Source: Planctomycetaceae bacterium (lineage in GTDB: Bacteria > Planctomycetota > Planctomycetia > Pirellulales > Thermoguttaceae). Taken from it: a stretch of 5,622 nt of DNA. The notes below the pieces were generated by a model. The model was not told where the DNA came from and made no database searches. It saw only the letters and a list, made by a program, of their open reading frames with translations. The translations under genes were made by a program, and so were the position numbers. Below, in pieces: positions 1 through 5,622 of the stretch. The stretch covers positions 1-5,622 of the forward strand of contig JAIRTV010000468.1 of NCBI GenBank assembly GCA_031254675.1. Direction: 5' to 3'. The number at the start of each line of letters is the position of its first letter. Position 1 is the stretch's first letter.

Positions 1-874
<874 letters not shown>

Positions 875-991
875 ACAAATATCCGATACTCCTTTTACAA
901 CAAGCTCTTAGTTCTCCGTTCACAAAAACAATCATAAACGGTTATAATGTTGCCTGTTGGTTTAGTAAGGAAATCAGTAATTTGTGGCTAG

Positions 992-1015
992 TGTCGTTGC
1001 TGCATTGCAACGACA
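992..1015. repeat. Perfect 9-bp hairpin in the 23S leader
   Basis: TGTCGTTGC (992-1000) and GCAACGACA (1007-1015) are exact reverse complements around a 6-nt loop. There is no T-tract on either side, which argues against an intrinsic terminator. In the predicted transcript it forms about 120 nt before the mature 23S 5' end, so a role in pre-rRNA folding or processing is plausible but not shown. Confidence 0.7.
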
Positions 1016-1068
1016 GTAACGAACATATATTTAATCTACCTAACTATAGCGCTCTATAAGTAATTTCT

Positions 1069-1104
1069 GTTAGTTTTGTGAATCATGATTGATTCTCAAC
1101 TAAC
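1069..1104. repeat. Imperfect inverted repeat in the 23S leader
   Basis: GAATCA (1080-1085) and TGATTC (1090-1095) pair perfectly around a TGAT loop. After one T-T mismatch the stem continues with TTG/CAA, then after a 2-nt bulge with GTTAG/CTAAC, for 14 paired positions in 36 nt. No run of T follows on either strand, so it is not a standard intrinsic terminator. It could be an RNA processing or folding element of the pre-23S leader, or an operator-like site. Confidence 0.6.
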
Positions 1105-1148
1105 GAGAACTCTTTTATAGTGCAGATGCCACTCTTGCTTCACCTAAT

Positions 1149-1160
1149 TGTCAAAGACCA
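1149..1160 (-). promoter_or_regulatory. boxA-like rRNA antitermination site
   Basis: The minus strand reads TGGTCTTTGACA, matching 10 of 12 positions of the E. coli rrn leader boxA (TGCTCTTTAACA); the following AAT also matches. boxA RNA is bound by NusB with ribosomal protein S10 and lets RNA polymerase read through Rho-dependent termination in untranslated rRNA. The site lies about 40 nt downstream of the predicted P2 start, where a leader boxA is expected. A small imperfect stem just upstream in the transcript (1170-1183, about 5 bp with one G-U pair) could stand in for boxB but is weak. Confidence 0.65.
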
Positions 1161-1208
1161 TTTGTTGCTCCAAAGGCTTTCGGCACTTTTTTGCAAACGC
1201 GAGTCATA

Positions 1209-1265
1209 ATTCTATATGTGATTTTTATTCTGTCAACGGGGTTTTCAGAAATTTTTCTTTTTTTT
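1209..1265 (-). promoter_or_regulatory. Predicted rRNA promoter P2 (proximal) with UP-like element
   Basis: On the minus strand TTGACA (1231-1236, perfect) is followed after 16 bp by TAGAAT (1209-1214, 5/6). The predicted start is near 1202. Directly upstream of the -35 box, 1241-1265 reads as A-rich tracts (GAAAAATTT, then CTG, then AAAA), resembling UP elements that bind the RNA polymerase alpha C-terminal domain at strong rRNA promoters. The -35 box lies 99 bp downstream of that of P1, so the pair resembles the tandem P1/P2 layout of E. coli rrn operons. Confidence 0.65.
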
Positions 1266-1277
1266 CTCCGCCAACAA

Positions 1278-1307
1278 ATAATAACCGCAAATCAATTATG
1301 ACGTCAA
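1278..1307 (-). promoter_or_regulatory. Possible overlapping promoter between P1 and P2
   Basis: Immediately downstream of the P1 -10 box on the minus strand, TTGACG (1302-1307, 5/6) and TATTAT (1278-1283, 5/6) are 18 bp apart. The match is weaker than the two flanking promoters and could be chance in A/T-rich DNA, but it has the same direction and lies within the same control region. Confidence 0.3.
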
Positions 1308-1335
1308 AGTATATCGGCTTCCCAAAAACTGTCAA
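1308..1335 (-). promoter_or_regulatory. Predicted rRNA promoter P1 (distal), sigma70 type
   Basis: On the minus strand a perfect -35 box TTGACA (1330-1335) is separated by exactly 16 bp from TATACT (1308-1313), a 5/6 match to the -10 consensus. It points at the 23S gene about 430 bp away with no gene between. A 16-bp spacer is also found in E. coli rrn P1 promoters. The 20 bp directly upstream is not especially A/T-rich, but further upstream (about 1350-1385) it is. The call rests on motif match and position only. Confidence 0.6.
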
Positions 1336-1463
1336 AGGGGGATGGTAAAGAATTTTGAGAAAAAATTAAAATCGCATTATTTTTTGGAGCGTGTTAGGAA
1401 TTGATGAGGACTAAATTGGCGAAATTTGATAAATTTATGGCTTGTTTTTACGGCTTTACGATT

Positions 1464-1724
1464 TCATATTGATTCCTGATGTATTCTAGAAAAATTTTTG
1501 AGATTTTGTTCTAAAAATTCAGTATTCACCAACAAAATTCGCGAGAGTTGTATTTCCTGGATGGTTACAAACATTCTGGAACGAAGACCCAAAAATGCAC
1601 GAAACGAGAGACGATTGCGGATTTGAAGTTCGATCTGATCATCGGAAAGATTATAAACCGTTTTAAGAATGATGATTTTGAACGTCAAAAAACAACGGGT
1701 GTGACATAGGACGAAAAATCGCAA
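1464..1724 (-). pseudogene. IS5-family transposase, N-terminal remnant
   Basis: The 86-residue minus-strand frame contains LTFKIIILKTVYNLSDDQ followed by IELQIRNRLSFRAFLGL (about residues 13-47). This matches the conserved N-terminal region of IS5-group DDE transposases, typically MFKILILQ-LYNLSDEQ-E-QI-DRLSFRRFLGL. A degraded match may continue as TIQEIQLSRILLVNTEFLEQ (about 54-73), where intact proteins have a TIW-FRE motif, and then the frame stops. Intact transposases of this family are around 300 residues or more with a C-terminal DDE catalytic core; none of that core is seen in the following sequence. Terminal inverted repeats were not found. It is therefore a decayed fragment, unlikely to be functional. 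The family call is from remembered conserved motifs; the exact subgroup is uncertain. Confidence 0.7.
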
Positions 1725-1925
1725 ACACTAACTTGAAAAATCACTCCCCAACCGATACTATTCATTTGAGCCTCTCAATTGAACACAGCATACACAAAAA
1801 GCACAGAATGTTTTGTTTTATTCTATATTTTTTTTCTGTTTATCTTGTGTTTTTCGGGTTTCCGCGTGTTCTGCGTTCAAGCCGCGTGCAATCTGTTAAT
1901 TGGGAAAAGGGCGATTTGACAAGAT

Positions 1926-1932
1926 GAGGGAG
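1926..1932 (+). promoter_or_regulatory. Ribosome binding site of the efflux adaptor gene
   Basis: The purine-rich sequence GAGGGAG ends 8 nt before the ATG at 1941, a suitable Shine-Dalgarno position, and supports this start. In contrast, typA in the same window has no such site. No convincing promoter was found between 1725 and 1925; the best candidate pair is weak. Confidence 0.6.
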
Positions 1933-1940
1933 TTTGAACA

Positions 1941-3083
1941 ATGTCTCGAAATTTTTTGGTGTTTATATTTTCCGGTTGGATGTTGGTTTTGTTTTCGGGT
2001 TGCAACAACCCGTTATCTGGCGAACCATCGCCGAACAGTGTTGAGGTTCCGAACTCCTCCGCAATACCGCAAGTTGACGTTTACACTGTTCGAAGCGAAA
2101 ACGTGCCGCTTCTCTGCAAGCTCCCGGGGCGAACCGCAGCATTCAATGTTGCGGAAGTTCGCCCGCAAGTCAACGGAATTGTTCTCAAACGGAAATTTGA
2201 AGAAGGTTCGTTTGTTGTAGAAGGTCAGGAATTGTATGAGATTGACGACGATGTTTATCAAGCTCATTTTAACAAAGCCGCTGCTAATTTGAACAATATT
2301 GAACGAGGTTGGAAGCGTGCCGAGCAACTCAAAGAAAACCACGCCCTCAGCGAACAAGAATACGAAGACGCTCTCTATGCGTTGGAAAAAGCCAAAGCTG
2401 ATCTTGAACTCGCTCGACTCGATCTGAATTACTGCAAAATCAAAGCTCCCCTACACGGAAAAATTGGACGTTCCACAATTACGGTTGGTGCTTTGGTGAC
2501 AAACGGACAAACACGAGAATTGGCGGTGATTCAGCAAATTGATCCGATTTACGTTGATCTCAACCCTGCTGTTCCGCAAATGTTGCAGAACCAACACGTT
2601 AAAAATGAAAATGAGAACCGACTTCCTTTTTGGCAAGGCGCTAAAGTCACATTGACCCTTGAAGATGGAACCCAATATCCGATTTCGGGGAAAATTAAAT
2701 TTCTTGACAATCATGTTCAGGAGGACACCGGAACGGTGTTACTGCGAGCGGAAGTCCCAAACCCCAATAGCGATTTGTTACCCGGAATGTTTGTTCGTGC
2801 AACCGTCAACGAAGGAACCCGACAAAACGGAAAATTAATCCCCCAACAATCTTTGTTTCGCGACGCCAAAGGGAATCCTTATGTTTGGGTTGTTCGTGCG
2901 GACAACACCGCCGAAAAACAACCCGTCCAAGTCGAACGTATGATGGGAAATACTTGGTTGGTTGATGCTGGAGTCGAAGAAGGGGATCGAGTTATTGTGG
3001 AAGGGTCGCAATTTATCGAACCAAATACCAAAGTCCTCCCACAAGAAACCAAATCAATCGAATTAAAAACATCGTTTGACTAA
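1941..3083 (+). CDS. RND efflux periplasmic adaptor lipoprotein (AcrA/MexA family)
   Basis: Membrane fusion protein that would bridge an RND inner-membrane pump to an outer-membrane channel for drug or metabolite export. Of 380 residues (E. coli AcrA has 397), residues 1-20 form a lipoprotein signal with LFSGC and the lipidated Cys21. The residue after it is Asn, not the Asp that retains E. coli AcrA at the inner membrane. The lipoyl halves are about 71-103 (EVRPQVNGIVLKRKFEEG) and 162-193 (KIKAPLHGKIGRS, GALVTNGQ), with an alpha-helical hairpin between (about 104-161, LSEQEYEDAL at the turn). The beta-barrel follows (about 197-290; IDPIYVDL, NPNSDLLPGMFVRA), then the membrane-proximal domain (about 291-370; LIPQQSLFRDAKG, WLVDAGVEEGDRVIVEG). 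Similarity to AcrA is collinear throughout. The start is supported by GAGGGAG 8 nt upstream. No pump or channel gene follows within the window; typA is 494 bp downstream. The family is certain, the substrate unknown. Confidence 0.93.
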   Translation: MSRNFLVFIFSGWMLVLFSGCNNPLSGEPSPNSVEVPNSSAIPQVDVYTVRSENVPLLCKLPGRTAAFNVAEVRPQVNGIVLKRKFEEGSFVVEGQELYEIDDDVYQAHFNKAAANLNNIERGWKRAEQLKENHALSEQEYEDALYALEKAKADLELARLDLNYCKIKAPLHGKIGRSTITVGALVTNGQTRELAVIQQIDPIYVDLNPAVPQMLQNQHVKNENENRLPFWQGAKVTLTLEDGTQYPISGKIKFLDNHVQEDTGTVLLRAEVPNPNSDLLPGMFVRATVNEGTRQNGKLIPQQSLFRDAKGNPYVWVVRADNTAEKQPVQVERMMGNTWLVDAGVEEGDRVIVEGSQFIEPNTKVLPQETKSIELKTSFD

Positions 3084-3127
3084 TAGACCTTCATACAACG
3101 ATACAACCGAATTAAACAATAGACCTT
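3082..3127. repeat. 10-bp direct repeat at the adaptor gene end
   Basis: AATAGACCTT occurs at 3082-3091, overlapping the TAA stop codon, and again at 3118-3127, a 36-bp period. It is short and its meaning is unknown; it could be a small duplication. Confidence 0.5.
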
Positions 3128-3143
3128 TTCTCTAAGTCTATAT

Positions 3144-3167
3144 AAGGTGGGTGATAACACCCACCTT
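3144..3167 (+). terminator. Hairpin, possible terminator of the adaptor gene
   Basis: AAGGTGGGTG (3144-3153) and CACCCACCTT (3158-3167) form a perfect 10-bp stem with an ATAA loop, 60 nt after the adaptor stop codon. The position suits a terminator, but the T run is only three bases long (3166-3168), partly inside the stem, so termination may be weak or factor-assisted. On the minus strand the downstream tract is likewise poor in T. Confidence 0.45.
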
Positions 3168-3190
3168 TGAAGCAACATCATCCATCTTGT

Positions 3191-3223
3191 GTTGGGCAAT
3201 CTTTCGGCGAAAGGTTGCCCAAC
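3191..3223. repeat. 15-bp near-perfect hairpin
   Basis: GTTGGGCAATCTTTC (3191-3205) and GAAAGGTTGCCCAAC (3209-3223) pair over 15 positions, one of them a T-G wobble, with a 3-nt GGC loop. There is no T-tract beside it on either strand, so a simple intrinsic terminator is unlikely. It lies 6 bp before the 21-bp repeat array, and the two may form a single repetitive element. Confidence 0.75.
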
Positions 3224-3229
3224 GGAAAA

Positions 3230-3313
3230 GAATGATTCCGAGCCGGCTCTGAACAATTTGGGACAGGCTCGGAATGATTCCGCTCCGGATCTGAATGATT
3301 CCGCTCCACCGTA
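3230..3313. repeat. Tandem array of four 21-bp units
   Basis: Units begin at 3230, 3251, 3272 and 3293 with an exact 21-bp period. Units 1, 3 and 4 start with GAATGATTCCG; units 3 and 4 share the first 15 bases (GAATGATTCCGCTCC). Unit 2 is diverged (starts GAACAATTTGG). Palindromes are embedded: GAGCCGGCTC (3240-3249), CGGAAT-G-ATTCCG (3270-3282), and a spaced 10-bp inverted pair ATTCCGAGCC (3235-3244) with GGCTCGGAAT (3266-3275). The last bases of unit 4 have drifted. Because 21 is a multiple of three, one minus-strand frame reads as heptapeptides of the type SGIIxxx, but there is no other sign of a gene. Confidence 0.8.
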
Positions 3314-3577
3314 AGAAAAAACTCATAATAAATAACACACGCCTACTCAAATAATCTTGCCCCATTAGAATAACGAGTTATTATCTTCAATAAGAAAGAT
3401 GATCCAACGGAATTTTCTGTTTAACCGTCAAAACACGCAAGGATTTTAGCTTTTTCGCAAATAACATACTTTCGTGTTCTTTACGTTTCTCTTGCATATT
3501 TTGCCGTTAAAGATAAACTGATAAACTCAATTTGTTGGATTTTGTGAAATTATTTTGTCTCCGTTTATTTTTGTTTT
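3314..3577. other. AT-rich region upstream of typA with small repeats
   Basis: No gene is seen here. It holds a palindrome AATAAC-GA-GTTATT (3369-3382), which could be an operator or a weak hairpin, and a tandem duplication of GATAAACT (3512-3519 and 3520-3527) about 50 bp before the typA start. No sigma70 promoter with acceptable spacing was recognised, although typA must be transcribed from here or by read-through. The final 20 bases before the typA ATG are T-rich. Confidence 0.5.
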
Positions 3578-5401
3578 ATGCCAGAAAGCCGCAACGATCT
3601 TCGTAATATTGCCATTATCGCCCATGTTGACCACGGGAAAACAACACTTGTCGATTGTATGCTTCGCCAGAGCGGGCAATTTCGCGACGCCCAACTAACC
3701 GGACAACAAATTCTCGACTCAAACGATCTCGAACGCGAACGCGGTATCACCATTTTAGCTAAAAATATCGCAATTCCGTACAAAGGTATTAAGATCAATA
3801 TTATCGACACACCCGGTCACGCGGATTTCGGCGGCGAGGTAGAACGAGTTCTCCGCATGGCGGATGGTTGTTTGGTACTAGTTGACGCCGCCGAAGGTCC
3901 AATGCCACAAACACGATTTGTATTAGGAAAAGCTCTTGAAGTCGGTTTGTGTCCGATTGTGGTTGTTAACAAAATTGACCGGAAAGATGCCCGACCTCAT
4001 GAAGTCGTCAACGAAATGTTCGATCTATTTCTTCAACTCGGCGCCAGTGACGAAGCCGCCGATTTTCCTTATCTTTTTGCCAGTACCAAAGAAGGTTACG
4101 CCACCGCCGATCCCGATATTCGCAACGATACGATTTTACCGTTGATGGATTTGATTCTGGAAAAAATTCCGGCTCCATCGGTTGAGGTCGGCAAACCACT
4201 TCAAATGCTCGTAACAACAATTGCTTGGTCGGAATTTGTCGGGCGGATTGCAGTTGGCAAAGTTCACGCCGGAACAATCCGAAAAGGAATGAATGTCGTC
4301 ATCATGCAAAAGGAAAACAAACAAACCGCCGGAAAAATCTCGCAACTATTTACGTTTGATAATCTCGGACGAACCGAAGTTCACGAAGCCGATGCCGGAG
4401 ATATTGTTGCGGTTGTCGGGTTGACGGACATCGAAATCGGCGACACGCTTTGTCCAACCTTACACCCTGCGGCATTGCCGCGAATTCATGTTGACGAGCC
4501 AACATTACGCATGACATTCGGAATCAATAATTCACCGTTGGGCGGCAAAGAAGGGAAATTCGTGACAAGTCGGCATCTACGCGACCGACTCATACGCGAA
4601 CTAGAAAAAAATGTGGCGTTGCGTGTGGAGCCAATTGAAGGAACCGAACAATTTTCCGTTTCAGGACGCGGCGTGTTACATCTTTCCGTATTGATTGAGA
4701 CAATGCGACGCGAAGGTTACGAATTATCCATTGGCAAACCGGAAGTAATATTTCGTGACAATAACGGTGTTGTCGAAGAACCGTTTGAGGTATTGGTTAT
4801 TGAAGTTCCCGAAACACAAACCGGTCCTGTTATGGAAATGGTTGGAGCAAGACGCGGGATTCTTCTCGAAATGAATAATCGCAATGAAATTAACGTGTTG
4901 AAATTTTCGATTCCGGCGCGTGGTTTGATTGGTTTGCGTACGCGGTTGCTCATGGCAACACAGGGCAACGCCGTTATCAATCATCGTTTTGAAGGTTATA
5001 AACCGCGTGAAGATTCTATTCCCGGTCGTCCAACAGGTGTTTTGGTTTCGATGGTTGCCGGTAAAGCCAATGCGTTTGCGTTGGACTCGTTGCAAGCGCG
5101 TTCCGAACCGCATGTTGCGCCGGGCGATGTTGTGTACGAGGGAATGATCGTCGGCGAAAACTCACGCAATGAGGATATGGACGTGAACCCAACAAAAGAA
5201 AAGAAATTGACCAACATGCGAGCTTCCGGCAGCGACCGTAATATTATTCTCAAACCGGCGCGGCGTTTTACTTTGGAAGAGGCGTTGGAATTTATTGAAG
5301 CCGATGAACTTGTCGAGGTAACACCCTCTATTATCCGAATGCGCAAGATCATTCTGAAAGAAGTTGACCGACGACGGATTAACCGCGCAAAATCTCAGTG
5401 A
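3578..5401 (+). CDS. typA: Ribosome-associated translational GTPase TypA/BipA
   Basis: TypA/BipA is an EF-G-like GTPase that binds the 70S ribosome and helps 50S assembly and growth under stress such as cold. The protein is 607 residues, the same length as the E. coli protein, and complete. The GTPase domain has G1 AHVDHGKT (15-22), G2 RGITI (55-59), G3 DTPGH (77-81), G4 NKID (131-134) and a G5-like FAST (167-170). Domain II follows at about 205-295. Later hallmarks are LGGKEGKFVTSR (321-332), GRGVLHLSVLIE (363-374), PARGLIGLR (446-454), KKLTNMRASG (542-551) and ELVEVTPSIIRMRK (577-590) in the BipA-specific C-terminal domain. The start fits family alignments: the N-terminus lies directly before LRNIAIIAHVDHGK, and the next Met (residue 28) is past G1. 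There is no Shine-Dalgarno sequence; the preceding 20 bases are T-rich. It appears monocistronic. Confidence 0.98.
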   Translation: MPESRNDLRNIAIIAHVDHGKTTLVDCMLRQSGQFRDAQLTGQQILDSNDLERERGITILAKNIAIPYKGIKINIIDTPGHADFGGEVERVLRMADGCLVLVDAAEGPMPQTRFVLGKALEVGLCPIVVVNKIDRKDARPHEVVNEMFDLFLQLGASDEAADFPYLFASTKEGYATADPDIRNDTILPLMDLILEKIPAPSVEVGKPLQMLVTTIAWSEFVGRIAVGKVHAGTIRKGMNVVIMQKENKQTAGKISQLFTFDNLGRTEVHEADAGDIVAVVGLTDIEIGDTLCPTLHPAALPRIHVDEPTLRMTFGINNSPLGGKEGKFVTSRHLRDRLIRELEKNVALRVEPIEGTEQFSVSGRGVLHLSVLIETMRREGYELSIGKPEVIFRDNNGVVEEPFEVLVIEVPETQTGPVMEMVGARRGILLEMNNRNEINVLKFSIPARGLIGLRTRLLMATQGNAVINHRFEGYKPREDSIPGRPTGVLVSMVAGKANAFALDSLQARSEPHVAPGDVVYEGMIVGENSRNEDMDVNPTKEKKLTNMRASGSDRNIILKPARRFTLEEALEFIEADELVEVTPSIIRMRKIILKEVDRRRINRAKSQ

Positions 5402-5448
5402 ATGCCAACCGACATTCAACCATCGTCGCGCAACGTGTTTCGCCAAAA

Positions 5449-5622
5449 TCACGGGATTTGGAAAAAAACAACAGAGATGACAACAGAGATATTGTAATAA
5501 GACCCAAAAAACAGATAATCTTTGAATTGTTGTTCAGAGATGGAATTGCCGAGCGTGACACACAACATCAAAGCAGGAAAGACAACAAAAAGTTGCTGAC
5601 CGCCAATTTGCTCCATAAATTC
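5449..5622 (-). CDS. Tentative C-terminal end of an unknown protein entering from the right
   Basis: On the minus strand a frame is open from the right edge for 57 codons to a TGA at 5449-5451, convergent with typA and 47 bp from its stop. It has two hydrophobic stretches, QQLFVVFPALMLCV and NISVVISVVFF, which could be membrane segments. A Met lies three codons in, so it might also start inside the window. I do not recognise it. It is short, has no supporting motif, and no clear terminator separates it from typA; the stretch may simply be intergenic. Confidence 0.2.
   Translation of the reverse strand, partial: EFMEQIGGQQLFVVFPALMLCVTLGNSISEQQFKDYLFFGSYYNISVVISVVFFQIP
5469..5490. repeat. Short 12-bp-period direct repeat
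   Basis: CAACAGAGAT occurs at 5469-5478 and 5481-5490 in the A-rich region after typA. It is probably a small tandem duplication of no known function. No convincing intrinsic terminator for typA was found between 5402 and 5622. Confidence 0.5.

Larger units (their letters stand above)
875..1202 (-). other. Predicted 5' leader of the 23S rRNA transcript
   Basis: This is the stretch between the predicted start from the nearer promoter (about 7 nt beyond its -10 box) and the mature 23S 5' end, about 328 nt. It holds no convincing reading frame, no tRNA and no 16S 3' end. It contains a boxA-like site and two hairpins, listed separately. In bacteria the region just 5' of mature 23S normally pairs with sequence 3' of 23S to form an RNase III processing stem; the 3' partner is outside this window, so that could not be tested. 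The leader boundaries are inferred from promoter motifs, not observed. Confidence 0.55.

Noticed and set aside
919..948. Plus-strand TTCACA, 18 bp, TATAAT, resembling a promoter pointing away from 23S.
   Set aside because: It lies inside the predicted 23S leader and would drive transcription against the rRNA promoters into a region with no plus-strand gene for about 1 kb; most likely chance in A/T-rich DNA.
1149..1154. A third minus-strand TTGACA that could be a -35 box.
   Set aside because: No -10 match lies at 16-18 bp (best is TGGCAT, 3/6); the bases are better explained as the end of boxA.
1148..1348. A 66-codon plus-strand reading frame.
   Set aside because: It covers the boxA and promoter motifs, has no ribosome binding site and low-complexity content, and matches no family I know.
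1916..1921. Plus-strand TTGACA just before the adaptor gene.
   Set aside because: It is 20 bp from the start codon, so any -10 box would fall inside the coding sequence.
875..1940. Possible tRNA or 5S genes or a 16S 3' end upstream of 23S.
   Set aside because: No cloverleaf-like conserved boxes (GGTTCGAATCC type), no 16S anti-Shine-Dalgarno region and no 5S-like sequence were found on either strand by eye.
1733..2220. Plus-strand frames of 64 and 106 codons around the adaptor start.
   Set aside because: The first is A/T-rich low-complexity sequence; the second is an out-of-frame shadow of the adaptor gene.
3230..3313. The regular repeats as a CRISPR array.
   Set aside because: Units are directly abutting with no unique spacers, and there are no cas genes.
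5379..5561. A 60-codon minus-strand frame over the typA end.
   Set aside because: It overlaps the typA C-terminus in antisense, has biased low-complexity residues and no recognisable motif.

Overview
The window looks like chromosomal DNA from a Planctomycetota bacterium, possibly Pirellulales. This is an inference from four things: a 23S rRNA gene with no 16S beside it, a TypA protein of planctomycete flavour, a full-length gene without a Shine-Dalgarno sequence, and wide AT-rich gaps. No phylogeny could be run, so the phylum is a moderate-confidence call.

Left part (1-1463). The first 874 bases are the 5' third of a 23S rRNA gene on the minus strand, running off the left edge. Upstream of it (higher coordinates) there is no 16S rRNA, no spacer tRNA and no rRNA-like sequence. 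Instead there is a self-contained rRNA control region: two good sigma70-type promoters facing the 23S gene (1308-1335 and 1209-1236), both TTGACA with a 16-bp spacer; an A/T-rich UP-like block behind the second; a near-consensus boxA antitermination site (1149-1160); and two leader hairpins. Together they indicate that this 23S gene is an independent transcription unit with a leader of about 330 nt or more.

Middle (1464-3083). A decayed N-terminal fragment of an IS5-family transposase lies on the minus strand behind the rRNA promoters. Diverging from it on the plus strand is a complete lipoprotein periplasmic adaptor of the AcrA/MexA type for an RND efflux pump. No inner-membrane pump or outer-membrane channel gene follows in the window, so its partners must be encoded elsewhere. 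Its alpha-hairpin is about one heptad shorter per arm than E. coli AcrA.

Intergenic region (3084-3577). These 494 bases are rich in structure: a 10-bp direct repeat, a perfect 10-bp hairpin (possible terminator), a 15-bp near-perfect hairpin, and a tandem array of four 21-bp units with internal palindromes. Small repeats follow before the next gene.

Right part (3578-5622). A complete typA/bipA gene (607 aa, same length as the E. coli protein) encodes a ribosome-associated translational GTPase. The last 221 bases hold no firm gene; a short minus-strand reading frame entering from the right edge is only tentative.

The 23S gene and typA both serve ribosome function, but they are on opposite strands and not in one operon. 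The adaptor gene is functionally separate. The most notable item is the stand-alone 23S promoter and antitermination region, followed by the 21-bp repeat and hairpin block.
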